Shown here piece after piece: positions 41,101 to 53,495 of a stretch of DNA of 64,000 bases. This DNA is from Ascoidea rubescens DSM 1968. Lineage: Eukaryota; Ascomycota; Saccharomycetes; Ascoideales; Ascoideaceae. The notes under the pieces were generated by a model, which saw nothing but the letters and a program-made list of their open reading frames with translations, ran no database searches and was not told where the DNA came from. The stretch spans positions 791,524 to 855,523 of the forward strand of contig NW_017962920.1 in NCBI RefSeq assembly GCF_001661345.1. Reading direction: 5' to 3'. Made by a program: the position numbers and the translations under genes. Position 1 is the stretch's first letter; every line of letters starts with the position of its first letter.

Positions 41101-42191
41101 AACATGAAGCTTAGAGCTCTCCAACCGTTTGGTTCTCGATATGGTCCGCTCAGCTTGGCGTGATTTATGTTTCAACAAACAATCGGTACTGCGGGCTTCA
41201 ATTATATGATGATCGTTTTATTATTGCGAGGTCATCAGGCGCAATGGATCATTTGCCATATCTGATAACAGCTTATTGTTAAAGATAAAGGTCTTAAAGC
41301 AATTCTGCGTCGTTCTCTTGCGCATCATCTTGCTGAAAAAAATGATGAAATTTGGAAGGGAAGCAGACCTTCATGAGAATGACTGTTCAACCGTTTAAAA
41401 TTGATGAGTCTCTTTTTTATCCAACACAATCGATGACTTACCAATACAATGTGGTTCTTGAATCAAATGGCTTTCAGTTAGTTAATGAGAATCATCCACG
41501 GTCTAGACCTATTATTGGATCGTTGGTTTCTGCCGCCAATAGATTGCGGTACGATAATGCTATAGCGGGTCAGCTACTCAGTCGATAGCATGGTGCCTCT
41601 TGCGAGATCAATCTATGTTCTGCAAACAGCGTTTTTAGATACCTAACTTCTAACCCATTAACTATCCATTGGAACAGGTCTTCCTCGATTAAGTCAGTTA
41701 TATATACTGACAGTGTTTGAGCGGAGGTCCTTCCGATAGAAAGTCAGTTGTTGGATATATGCACTTCATTAATCAAGCGCCAGTTACGTGGAGCGTCACA
41801 GGGATGTCAGCAGTTGCATTGCTGATCAAAAAGGAGAGTTCAGTTTAGACACTGTCAGAGTCAAATATGGAGTCCTTTCAATGTAGCTTTAGACAATCAT
41901 TGGTATAGAAATTAGAATGTTAATAATTTTCTGCCATTACAACAGTGAAATGACTTGACTATCTGTCGCACCAATCACAGAAGCACCAACCTTATTTCAA
42001 TCAATTATCTTTTTCTAAAAAGGTTGTGCAGTGATGCTTTAACCCTTGAAAAGTAGAAAATAAAGGAAATGTTGATTTTATGTTGAATGCAGCGCTAACC
42101 CGTTCAGCGATCTAGAATCAGACCAAATTCTTTGAATAGTTGAGCTGTTATTAGCATTGCTTCTGTTAATTACGTCCTTTTCGATCTTCGC
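37640..42191 (+). mobile_element. F9: Ty5-like copia fossil, plus strand
   Basis: One of the easiest copies to read. It has a CCHC zinc knuckle with correct spacing (CYLCHKNGHTASLC, 38,809-38,850); a protease region at about 38.96-39.16 kb; the end of the integrase core at about 39.74-39.86 kb (GLHEPHQNQFVEG); reverse transcriptase at 40.85-41.25 kb (HLDVETAF, then a YDDRFIIA-type box); and the RNase H side with RPIIGSLVSAANRLR at about 41.5 kb. The 3' LTR is not recognised before F10's LTR at 42,192. Broken many times. Confidence 0.85.
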
Positions 42192-42970
42192 TGTTGCAGC
42201 GAATCCAAGAACGTATATCAAGGCAATCAAGTAGATACGACAGAAAAAGGTAGAAGAGATCGGCAGGCCCAGCAGTCAGGTACTGGCTTGGATCACAGAG
42301 CAACACGGAAAAAAACTGGTGAATGATCCACATGAACAGAAAGAAGACATCGCGGTGGCTCACCTTAATATAGTAAGGTAAAGAAGAATAATGTTTTAGC
42401 GAATCAATCAAAATATATTAAGGTAATGATTTATGTGAAAAAGATGAAGGCAGAAACCATCAAGAACCTCTTTTTGTAGAGAACTCGATTTGATCTCAGC
42501 CGTCACGGCAGCAGACCAATCACAGACGGCAAGGAACCGAATGTGGAAATCCGGGACGCTTACAACAGCCTCCCTTAACTCAGTAATCAGACCTCAGTCG
42601 ATCCGGACATTGTAGTCGAACATTCTAAAAATTGTGAAAACGATCGTTCCCGGTTCCCGAGCGGCTACCGGGTGTGTGGTCCAAACAAGGCATTGAGCGA
42701 CTTGCTCACCGGGCAGTGGAGTGGGGTCCACTTAGAAGCATGGATTTTCAAAAGACATCATCTTGGACTAAGAAGAAGAGCTGCTGTTGTATTACTGCCA
42801 AGTCGGGTGCAGTAGGAAAGTTCCTGTGATTCGTTCAGTAATGAGCCAGAGAGAGTTCTTTGGTTTGTGCGTCAAGACACTTACGCGGCCCGGTCGTTGG
42901 TACATCTGTTGGTGAACACTCATTTCTCTAAACCATTGATCCGGCCAGAAGAATGGACTCCTATATAAAA
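42192..42970 (-). repeat. two tandem LTR copies at the left end of F10
   Basis: Two LTR ends occur exactly 200 bp apart: 42,192 (tgttgcagcgaatcc) and 42,392 (tgttttagcgaatcaatc), each followed by an atat..aaggtaat-like stretch. The first copy shows the LTR core (gatcacagagcaacacgg) at 42,290-42,307. The second runs on to about 42,970. A third similar terminus lies at 43,154. Confidence 0.62.
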
Positions 42971-45200
42971 TGAGACGCTAAACGAAAATAAAAGACAAAG
43001 AGAATCCAAAATTAGCATATGAAAAGCGGAAGCAACAATTTCCAAATACCAACTTGAACCTTTTGAAAATGAAAAGGAAATCCATTAACACAATCAACAA
43101 GCAACCGTTCTAGATTGAAAGTTGCAATTGTCTCACAATCAAGTATGAAATAATGTTTTAGCGGAATCAACTGAATATCATACAAACAATGACTATCAGA
43201 TTAAATCGAAGCGGCGTGAGCATCAAAACCAAAACTAACACAAATTCAATCATTGCACCAATCAATTAGAATAATTAATCGCACCAGCGCTTTGCGCCGT
43301 AGTCCACATATCGCCATCATTATTTTTTGTTTCAACCTTTGCAAGTGAATACGCAACGTTGCACAACCCTGTTATAAAGTGATACATCATTGAATTATGC
43401 TTGGACAATCTGTGATTGCAGGGATGGTTATCCACCAGCATGGCATAGTGGTTATCACAATAAAAAATAGATTTATGAACATTTCTATTAATGCATTTGA
43501 GCAAGTGCATTAGGAGCAAGGCGTCATTGACTGCTTCACTGAGTCAAGTGCATTCAGCAACGGATGTCAACAAGGCCACTGAAGACAGCTTTTGGAGTTC
43601 CAAGACACTGCCTTTGATTATTGAGGTACATATAAACACCAACTGATTATCAATTATCAACATCTTCAACCAAATCATTGTCAAAGAATTCCACTAAGTC
43701 AATTGACGAAGCAGCTTAGTAATGAAAAGTATCTGGGTTTGAGATCATATATTGTAACACTTTTTTGTCACGTCTTAAAAGAATTCTGCTTAGTGCACCA
43801 ACATATCCACGGAGTAACCCAGCAGCAAAGACAATATCATGCCATATCCTATTTGCAGCAAAACTCAACGATCGATCAATTCATCCGCAAAGTGATGACT
43901 TGTCAGCATATAACTCAGAGCCATCGGTCTCTTGTAGCACCTCCTGTTGGGTAATCATCATAGGTGGAGTCAGTTTCTGAGACTCATGAGATATAAACTG
44001 TAAAACCATTTTTGTGACGTAGGGCTCGTGAAATAGAGGAATTCAATTTTTAATTTAATCATCATCAATTTCAACAAAACAAACCAGTGGTACTCCAAAA
44101 TCAATCATAATGATCATTCAACTGAGATACAAATGAACCAGCCGGGCAATAAAAAATGAAAATCAGGCCAGAAATATTAAGGCCCCCAAATAATTCAAGC
44201 ATGCAGCGGTGTGACATCTTTGAACGGTAAATCACATCATCTTCAAGTGAAGAACTGTGAACCTTAAAAGATACAGTGCATTATGCATGTTCCTACCATC
44301 AAGAAAAAGATTGAATGAGTCTATTGATTGGCTGATGAGACTCCCCAACATTCAGTGAATACTTGGCATTAGCAAATCCAGGTGGTTATCACATGTAAAG
44401 TTCCTCGTCGATATCATCCGCGAACGAATGCAGATGCTTTATCCATTCGACGGTCCTTGAATTACTTTGATGCTGCAACGGCAGAAAGAGCACCAGTACA
44501 TTATTACTTGATTACGGGACTGAATGCTTAGTATCATCAATACCTTCAAGCGGTGAAAAACCTTGTGAGACTTGTGTTGCTTTAGCAAAAACACCGGCTG
44601 GTGCTGACTTCTTTCTTTATTGCTATCGGCAGCCAACAAAGCATTTTTCACAGTGAAGATCAGCCATCAGCAAAATATTGTTATCAACCACTCCCTGATG
44701 CTCTGATTGACAAGCCACAATGTCCATTGACGCTCATGATTTGCATTAACGGAAGTAGCTGCAATAAGAGCAGTAATGAAATATTTGAGAGAAGAGCGGT
44801 CTTTAATAGTATCTCTTCAATCTTTAATACCCCTTTTAAAAATTTTTTAAATGTAAAAAATATTTGTGAACTATTTTATTTTGGCTACAGCAGGTGGGTC
44901 CTTATCAGATATAAGACCGATTTTACCATTAGTAACTCAAAAATAGTAATCAGAGAAAGCAGCAGATCTCTTTGAATTTAATTCATTGACCTTGACACCA
45001 TCCTTTTCTCCATAAACTGTGCCAATGTCATTGTGATTAATATCCATTTTCGAGTTAACCTTTGTTATATCGTCCGAAGCCATTGCAGTTGTGTTATTTT
45101 TGTCATTGGCAGCAGTGGACCGATGTCTTCTTATACCACCTGTAGCTATCAGTAATTCTCTAACCAGTAAGTAGATTTGATTGCTAAGTGAATTTATTAT
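42192..45200 (-). mobile_element. F10: Ty5-like copia fossil, partial, minus strand
   Basis: The RNase H end is clear at 43,262-43,519 (FYCDNHYAMLVDN, HRLSKH, MYHFI, VETKNN), next to the LTRs at 42.19-42.97 kb, so these are its 3' LTRs. Reverse-transcriptase remains follow to about 45.2 kb, where the F11 LTR begins. About 3 kb; broken many times. Confidence 0.68.
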
Positions 45201-45689
45201 ATTGTCTCGACGATTGAATTGTGTTTGTTTGGGTTATTTTGTTCACGTCATTTTCTCCTTAACGGAATCCTATTGATTGTATACATTTATGTTGGTTATG
45301 CTACTGTAATCTTATACTTCTGTTTGACTGACAGTAGTAATATTATTTCTACAACGGTTACAATTTCATTGCGCCACTGGTTTTCGTTCTCAATAACAAA
45401 ATGTTGAACTTGATATAGTAAAGAAGTTGCTTTTGAATTTGATTGGTTGACATTTTGACTTTCAATTCATCTACTCTTCTGTCACATTCAGTGTTATATA
45501 GGCGTTCATGATCTGTTGTGAGCCTCACGGATGTCCACTGTTGGTCCCTTAATGTCCGGCATTGGTCTGATTCTTCAACGCTCTGTCATCTGCAGCTGTC
45601 TTCCATAAGAAAGGCTGGGGATCTCATCTACAGTATTCATTCATTGATACTATTAATGTTGATCTTAAATTCTGGAATTGGCTACAACA
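45200..45689 (+). repeat. 5' LTR of F11
   Basis: It ends at 45,689 with ggctacaaca, the family terminus, followed at once by the primer-binding site. The stretch at 45,330-45,390 (gactgacagtag ... aacggttacaa) matches 49,813-49,870 in the 3' LTR at roughly two thirds identity by eye, which implies great age. Confidence 0.7.
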
Positions 45690-45690
45690 C

Positions 45691-45700
45691 GTTATGAGTC
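45691..45700 (+). other. candidate primer-binding site (initiator tRNA-Met anticodon arm)
   Basis: The bases gttatgagtc directly follow the LTR end. GTTATGAG is the exact complement of the CUCAUAAC of the yeast initiator tRNA-Met anticodon loop. Ty5 and Drosophila copia are known to prime from that internal part of the tRNA. F13 (gctatgag near 53,497) and F12 (gctatcag, minus, at 53,238-53,245) have similar bases in the same place. Confidence 0.55.
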
Positions 45701-48700
45701 ATTACACGACTGGTTGCTAGCAAAATTCACCGAAGCCATTCCATGCTGTTATCTTCACTGATTGGCCTTTCGATTTAAATCTTAAAGCGGATTACTTTGA
45801 TCCGTTGGTTTAAGCATTTCTCAAAGAAAGGAATATTGTTGCTTACGATGTTGAATTAGACAAAGATAAAGGACATTTCGATTTAATATGCCATACGATT
45901 GCTACTGGAAGATTGGAATCTGATGTATTAAAAAAAGTGGTTTCAATAAGTGATATGTCCAACAAGTATTAGTAAACGTGCAAGGGGACTGGGGTGCTAT
46001 TGGTTTTCAGGCAGCCAATACTGCGACTAGGTCACTTACTTCTGGTAAGTGGCAAAATCGAATATCTAATGAAAGGGATGATATTACAATCATTAATGAA
46101 TTACATTGCAATGTTCCCAAAATCATCAATGCTGACCTAAGTGTCTCAATCATATATGCTGTTCGTGCATCGCACACTACTTAGCCCGAGTAGGGTTATA
46201 TAGACTTTACCGACTGTCACCAAAACGAATATGTTGATGCAGAGGATTTCACTAACTATCCTGCTGATGTTGCGTTTCCTAGTAGCATAAGTTCAACCGT
46301 TAGGCTTTGTTGGTGACAGTCCAATCAACAGACCAAAGCAGAAAATAATGACATTTGATCGTAGTGCCTGAAAGCAACATTTGGCTAGTCAATGTCTGAG
46401 GCAACGGCCAGTTCTTTCTAGAACATCAGCTGTGGCAGATGCATCAGATGCTGTGGCAGTTCTGGATGCCCTCAAACGTCTCAAGCTCGTTGGTTCTTGG
46501 TCGTCGTACATTTCTGGCAAGCTCATGTACAATTCTAAACACTCTATTTTGATTGTCGTGGTTTTCAACATATTTAGGGTAACGCTGTTTAACTCAGCGA
46601 CTTGACATCGTATTCAAGTCAGTTTGCTGCAATTGGTGTCACATTCGTTGATGTCAAAAGTATTCGTAATGGGACGGATTTGAATGGTGAATGAGTAGCG
46701 AATGCCCTTTATCATTTTCAAAATATGAGCTTAATTTCAGTGCGAGCCCTAGAAGAAAGGATGCCTGGGTCTCACTAATGGATGATTGTGTCGTTTCGAA
46801 TGGTGGATTTACCAGGAAATCAGCAGCATCAAGATTAGATGAATGATTTGCTGCCGCATCAACTGTTGCGTTAATTTGCACAATGTGGCACAAACAAGAA
46901 GGTCATTCAAGTGAGAGCGTCGCAGGATATATAGACAAGACTGCTGGCGCATCCGCTGCCGGTGGATCAAAATCTGAGTTTTCCCGCAAAGAAAATGCGA
47001 CACTTAATATTAATAAGTAATTTAGAGTACCGGCCACCAGCGTTTTTTCTTTTATTGTTGATGATATTGCGTTGTCAATGGCAGTTGTTGCTGCTGATGA
47101 TAATTGCTACTTTTGCTGGTTGTTTAAAATTACTCAAAGTATGTGGTGGTTGCTCCAATAGCTCCCCGTTTAATAGCTGTTTCCTTTTTAGTAGTTTTCT
47201 TTAAAGTTTTTACACGACTATTGTATAAAGCAGTTTGTACAGTCCGATCTGAAAACAAGTTTTCATTCGACCTGTGCAACGATTGTTGGCAATTTGAAGA
47301 AATCAAACTGGAAATGTCTGTTCGTTATGAGTCTCATCAAAGTTAGGTCGGTGAACGATTGCAAAGAACAATGGTCACCAAAGCTAGCACAATGTTAACA
47401 GCAGCAAGTCTGTTTTAGTATTTAAGAAATGAAACAGTGATTTAGGCAGTGTCTTTCATGACTATGATTTTCACCGAGCATGGCGATTGGTTGACTGCTC
47501 ATTTTGAGCGGTGTTATGAATAAAATCATACCCTGCTAAGTAGAAGCTGATTGACTGTGCTGCTTACGCCATAATCCCTCAGCAAATCCGCCAGACCAAG
47601 AAGGGTGATAGAGGCGTCATGAGTGCCTTTGTTGCCTACAACATCAGTAGAAGACCCTACAGCTTGTACAATCCGCATAACACATGCCCCGATCTCAGTT
47701 TTTCCTGCCCTTTGAATGACGCCGCGTTGGTATATAAAAATAAATCATTTGCTACGATTAACAGCAAAATTCCTTCTGCCGTTGGACTTTGATGAATTGC
47801 TAATCGTGTTATGCAAACCAGGTATGCACTGCTATCAATTACAAACATTTCACAACTTTAATTCTTTCAGACGACGCATCAAATAATATCCCTAATCATG
47901 ATATCAAACATATCGATGTCAGCTCAGCTGATGTAGACAAAGATGTTGTCGATCACAATGAATTTGATTGAAAAAAATCTGAACGGTCCATTGACCTTAA
48001 TAGTCAAGTTGCTCATGCATAGCTGGGTGGCAAATCTCGTAAGAAGCAACATGCTGCAGCCAAACGAGTCGAACAAGAAAATTATGATCACATTGGGTAT
48101 GTACTGAAATGGATTACAAATGATTCAAGAAATTCCATTTTAAACCGGTCTCTTCTGACATATTTGGCTGGTGGGCCTATTGCGGCAGCTACTCCCAGCC
48201 AAAATCTTGCGGACTCAATCTCCAAAGTTAGTGGGCAATCAGAGCTCCTGCCAATCCTTGAGAACACTACTTGTTTGCCTGTTAAACTTTCCTCCTTGAA
48301 AAAGACCTATCGGCTCCTGTTACTAATTTAGGATGATCTTATAATCATCTGGTGACGCCGCAGCAACCAGACTAGTTGATCAAAAAATTCTTGGTGCTTG
48401 AAAGTATTACCATTCAGAAGCATTTAATCATGTTATTAGGTGTGAGAGCGCAAATATCCTCCTTGCTGTTGCAGCATCAAAGTCATTTGAGTTCACTAAA
48501 TGGGTGTCACAACTGCCTTTCACCATGGTGATTGCGACTCTCAAGTTAACCTCAGTCAACAACCTGCATTTTGAAATGCGCAGTATCGTCTGAACGTACC
48601 GAAGTTACTCAAGCCAATCAAAAGAAACGAACAAACTTCTTCTAGTCAGTGCAATAAAATGCTTAATGCTCTCCAATTGTTTGTGCTCCACATAATATTT

Positions 48701-49718
48701 GCTCCGCATGGGCCATTTATGGTTTGTTGAGCATTCCCCTCCGGATGGTTGGTTTATTTGTCGATGACTCTATTATTGCTGGATCATCAGTTGCAACAGT
48801 CAAAGTAGCCAAATCATAACTCTGTTCGTTATTCAAAATGAAGAATCTTGCATTGATTTTGAGTGGTTTTCTTAAGCTTGATCTGGTTAAAAATAACAAC
48901 GGAACTTTGGAATCAATAGAAGGTTCTCCGACAATAATAGCTCAACAGATTTAAAAGGATGACTCTCATTCGCAGGCTTCACTCAAGCAGAATAACTCGC
49001 ACAAGCTGCTCCTTGAAGCAAATAGCATTGAACCGGATGTTGAAGATTTTCTATTTGACAGATCAATCGCTGATTCGATAGACTTTGCGACAAATAGTTT
49101 ACGGTCCGACGTTGCGTCTGTCTTAGAGATACTAAGTCGAGCTCCTGGGCAACATTAAACGATCCATTTAATCTGTGTAAATTTGTGACTAGATATTAAT
49201 AATCATTCCCATTAACTGTTCACTAGAAAACTGCTTCTCTGTTGAGTTAATGGCATGCTATGGCTGTGATTGGGCCGCAGCAATTGGTGATTGGAAATCT
49301 TTGGATATCATGTGCTCCTTACCAATCAAAAGACAGTCATTGGCAGCTGTAGAAGCAGGCTACAGTGCCTCTCCTGACTTCTGTAACCAAGACTGCTTCA
49401 CTCACTGCCCCTGTTAACGAAGCCGTGTTCATAATTCAGGTTTTCAAATGCATAGATACTGGTGTTGATAATCCGATTATGTAATGTAATAACAGTTATG
49501 TTATCAATTTGGCACACCATACCAGTAAACACAGATCCTTCAAGCATTTTTCAATCAGGTATCACTTTATAAGAAGCTTGAGCGATGCTGCTTTTACTTT
49601 CCAAGAACTGATACGCAAAGTAATGTTTGTGATACATTGCCCAACGCGGCAAACGCTCCATGGTTCAAATCTCTGAAACAAGTGCTTCAATCGTTGAAAT
49701 ATGGTTAATCAATCTTAT

Positions 49719-50250
49719 GTTCTTTACGAAGGTTTGAGTATATTTGATTTCTATTGTTTCTTTCATTTCTTATTTGTTATGTTATATTAATCCTATACAT
49801 TCCCTTGACTGACTGTAGCTAAATGAATTTACAGCGGTAACAACTTGAGTGAATCGTTGGTTGTTTATTTCATTCCCACAATGTTGATGATGCCAATTAA
49901 AAACAATTTCTTGTGCGTTTCATTATTTGAAGTACTTATTTATTTATTGCTGCATGGCGGGATCGTATATACGAGACCAAAATTGTAGCAAAAACAGTGG
50001 TTAAGAGAAATCGGTGTTCGGGAACGTACGAACTTGGCGGAACTGCTTCGACAAACAAAAGAATGAGAATCCTCGTTCCTGACTGTTTGAAATGCTGAAA
50101 AATCCTTCCTAGTGCAGCGCACATCCCAGTTCCATTGAGCATCCCGTGTGGCTACACTCGGGTCCTCGAAATCTGTCACCGGTCTGCTCCCGTGTTGCTG
50201 TGTGAACTAATCCAGTTCTATATATAGTTCTTTGAAAACCAAACAAGTGG
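49719..50250 (+). repeat. 3' LTR of F11
   Basis: It starts at about 49,719 (tgttctttacg). The core at 50,170-50,215 (gaaatctgtcaccggtctgc, then gttgctgtgtgaa) matches the 53.36-kb and 58.82-kb cores. It contains a TATA-like tatatata at 50,219-50,226. Confidence 0.65.
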
Positions 50251-53200
50251 AGTAACCTAACCATTTTCATTAACCAGTAAATAGGAAAATGTTTGCTTCT
50301 AAAAATTGATTTGAAGACCTTCTAATCTTTCACAGGATACTGAGCACCAACCTATCAAAAAGTTTGTTCCATGTAAATTTAGAGGTCAGTGCGACTATGA
50401 TCCAACGGAGTTGTCACTTCCATTTTCTGACCCTTGAATGGCTTTGACGCTCCACAGCAAAAAGAGTTCAGCACTTTCATACCTAATTACTGAAATCATT
50501 TGTTAACTACGATCAATAACCTCTAGCTGCCAAATTCTTTGAGTAAGTGGTCTGGATGGAGTGGAATCACTAATTGATGCTGATTTTATTGTGAACACCC
50601 AACGACAGCCAACGAGCTTTTTACCAGAGCAAGGATCAAACACAAAAAACCTATTGCTCCCAATCATTGGGTCATGCTCACGTTGACAAACAAATTTGAA
50701 GATTAGGTTTGCCGAATGTGGGCTAACAGTAGTAGCGGGAATAAAAGAAGCAGCCAGATATGTCATAGGAGACCTGCCATTAATGGTGTCTCCCGAGTCA
50801 CTTCGGAGCCATTTCAGCAGTTTTTGAACCTCATGAAGATCTTCTTGAGGAAATCGGTTGGTTCCTGCTAGCGGCCTCTTCTGCAGGTATTCATCAACGT
50901 TTGCCTAAGAAACTTGATCATTATTATCAAAGGAAGAAACAGCTCCTTTCGAAACTCATTTGTTGTGCTCGATCCAATCTGCTTTGCTATCTTTTAACCT
51001 GATTTCATTAGGATCAACAAGCTTTTTCAAGTTAGCCGTTGATATGTTGTGGGAACCCATTGCCGGGGTGATACCTTTTTCATGGATAGCAGCAGACTCG
51101 TTATTTTCCATAACAGCATCGGAATTTATTGTAACTCCAATAGCAGCTTAAATTCATTGTTTAATTGCAGCAAATGGTAGATTTTAAAAATAAAATCTGC
51201 TTCATCAAAGCAAGCAGAAGAACTGACATCATCAAAGCTGTTATTAAGTGAGTGCAGTCAGTATGCCTTTCCACTCAAGTCGCAACCAACAGAACCCAAG
51301 ATAACAACTGTATCATCATACTTGGTGTGCTTCATTTATTTCGGAATCACGGCATTAGCACCTCGACCAAACCGCTTTAGCATCGCAGCAGTGGATAATT
51401 GTCTGAGAAATGTTTCAGATAGGGTAGTCAGCCGATGCTTTTGTCTGCTAATAATCAAACTCAACAAAGTCAGCGCACTGATCACAGCTTCATTCCACAA
51501 CTAATCAAGAACACCAGTTTCAATTAAGATTGTTCTGGCTTTCGTCACAACTCCATTTGTTCACGATTCTTTTTTGCCAACGGTCATGACGCGATATTAA
51601 TGTGAATGATAAGCAACTGACATTGGTTGATTGATTCTTTCCTATTGACAGAAATTCTTCAACGAGCTAAATGCAAACTAGATAACAGATTCGTCAGTAT
51701 CAATCGCCTTATCCAATAATTGTTGAATCAATTGAATATGAAATACCAACCTGGCTAAAGCTAATGATCGAGTAGCAATTGGAGCCACAACATCATTTCT
51801 TGACTTATCATTAATAATGGTCAGAAATTCACGACTTTCATCTAGAGCCTCAACTGGCATTGGCCCAACGGCCTCAACAAGAAGAATACCCAAACCAGCG
51901 CTGCCTGTGTTGCACACCACCAACTAGTAATTTTGGTCTAGTTTTGTTGTGGAAAAACTCATATGTTGAACAGCCAGCGGCAGAGAAGTCATTGAATTTG
52001 GTTATATCCGTTCCAACTGTCATTCTAGAAAGGTCCAACATGTCTTGTCTAATTGTGGGAACTACCGCAACTACAGATAGAGCAACGAAACCTTCATATG
52101 GTCCTCTAAGTGGCCTCCTATCAGCTGATGCATTTTTGAAAAGACCAGTGTCACCTTTGAATAAAACCCTGGCTCCACTCTTTGCAGCAACAGACATTGA
52201 ACCTAAATTCGCTGTTTGGATAGGTCAAAAGCCATCAATTAATAATTAACCAGTCAGAGGTATCAGCGTATCAATGCTTTTGACAACAACGATTGGGACC
52301 ACAATACCAGCATTCTGACCTGAATCAGAAGCTAAATCACGGAACAAACCACCTTTTGCACAAATGCGTGACAATCACCAGACGCAAAATAGAACCAATT
52401 GGGTTTCAATATAGGCTTGCCACGTACATTCAACGACCAAGCAATGCGCGATCGGGAACCATGGGCAGCATCTAGAACAGCCAAAGCAGCAGAAATATCG
52501 GCTGGAACTTGTGAGCCAGCAGAAGCTGGGCTTGGGGCCTACACTCACTAGCCAAATCATCAATTTTGCAAAACGATAGAATGTGATTTCTTTCAATTGA
52601 TGCTTTCCGAATAGTTCCATACTTGTAGAAAAGGACGCTGATGCGGCGGGGCTACCAGCAGACGCGTCATCACCATGATGATTGTGCAGATCCGTTGAAT
52701 CAATAAATGTAATTTGGCATCAGTCTGATAAATGTGGATGATCCTTTTCAACGTAGGTGATGTCCGAAAACGAAGCAGCGCAAAGAATAGCGGCAATTTG
52801 ATGAGCTTATTAGACCTAAAAAACATTCCAATGGAATTGATGAAAGAATCTATTGAAGTCCTTCTCATTGGAAAATGTATTTTGCCACTTACCAAATATA
52901 TATCACCCAGCATTGTAGTAGCTGCTTCAACATCAAAGGAATCATGAAGCTGTTCCAACATTACTAATGCTTGACGGAAGTAGATCCCATTGTATCGTAC
53001 GTTTCCAAATTCACCGAAATTTTTCTGCCAGCAATCAACGAAAAGCAAATAAAATCAAATACAACCTTAACAATGTCAAAAGCAACATCACCAACAAAAG
53101 GAACACTGTGTATGGTAGTGGTTAGCACAAACGATCCAGACTGAGCAGTTCTGCCATTCAAGACCGAACTCCAATAAGTGCAGTTGGCAACATCATTGGC

Positions 53201-53330
53201 TTCTCGGATCTTTGCCCGCAAATATTGGAAATCTTTCTGATAGCCTGTTGTAGCAAATCCATGATAATGAATTTAGGTAAAGATGATTATAAGAAAACCA
53301 ATCGTAAAGTGGATCGCCAGTCCCCTCTGC
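50251..53330 (-). mobile_element. F12: Ty5-like copia fossil, partial, minus strand
   Basis: Starts at an LTR end (53,246) and runs left: gag at 52.6-53.22 kb, including the longest frame of the cluster (52,593-53,048); Ala-rich linker at about 52,465-52,500; integrase at about 51.1-51.9 kb; start of reverse transcriptase at 50,503-50,766 (CSGKKLVGCRWVFTIKS). It then meets the F11 3' LTR, so F11 and F12 stand tail to tail. Broken many times, though its gag is better kept than most. Confidence 0.8.
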
Positions 53331-53495
53331 AGTCCGTCCGCTTCCAATCGGTCTCTTGGTGAGTGTAACCGGTGTGCTCCGGTGTCGCTGTGTGATTCAA
53401 CTCAATTATCTTTAGTCAGGGCTGCCGATCTTTTCTACGGACCTCTTTCTCACATACGTTTTGCCTTAATATATTTCCAAGAATTCGCAGCAGCA
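53246..53495. repeat. head-to-head LTR junction between F12 and F13
   Basis: A minus LTR end begins at 53,246 (tgttgtagcaaatccatg), almost the reverse of the end at 58,925-58,941. After about 85 bp it passes into a plus-strand LTR core (ggtctcttggtgagtg, accggtgtgctccgg) that ends near 53,495 (gaattcgcagcagcagg). The two elements diverge from this point. Confidence 0.62.

Larger units (their letters stand above)
45200..50250 (+). mobile_element. F11: Ty5-like copia fossil with two LTRs
   Basis: About 5.05 kb. Gag from about 45.7 kb; Ala-rich linker at 46,430-46,480 (ASDAVAVLDALK); integrase at about 47-47.5 kb; reverse transcriptase with a LFVDDSIIAGSS box at about 48,750-48,790; RNase H start at about 49,240-49,330 (LMACYGCDWAAAIGDWKS); LTRs at 45.2-45.69 and 49.72-50.25 kb. 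Complete in layout but broken many times. Confidence 0.85.

Noticed and set aside
42961-42970. Plus-strand TATA-like sequence (ctatataaaa), also at 8,797, as a host promoter
   Set aside because: Both lie at the same place near the end of minus-strand LTR copies, and no host gene follows.
52593-53048. 151-codon minus-strand open frame as a host gene
   Set aside because: It matches the place and pattern of gag in the neighbouring Ty5-like copies and lies in order with the other parts of F12.
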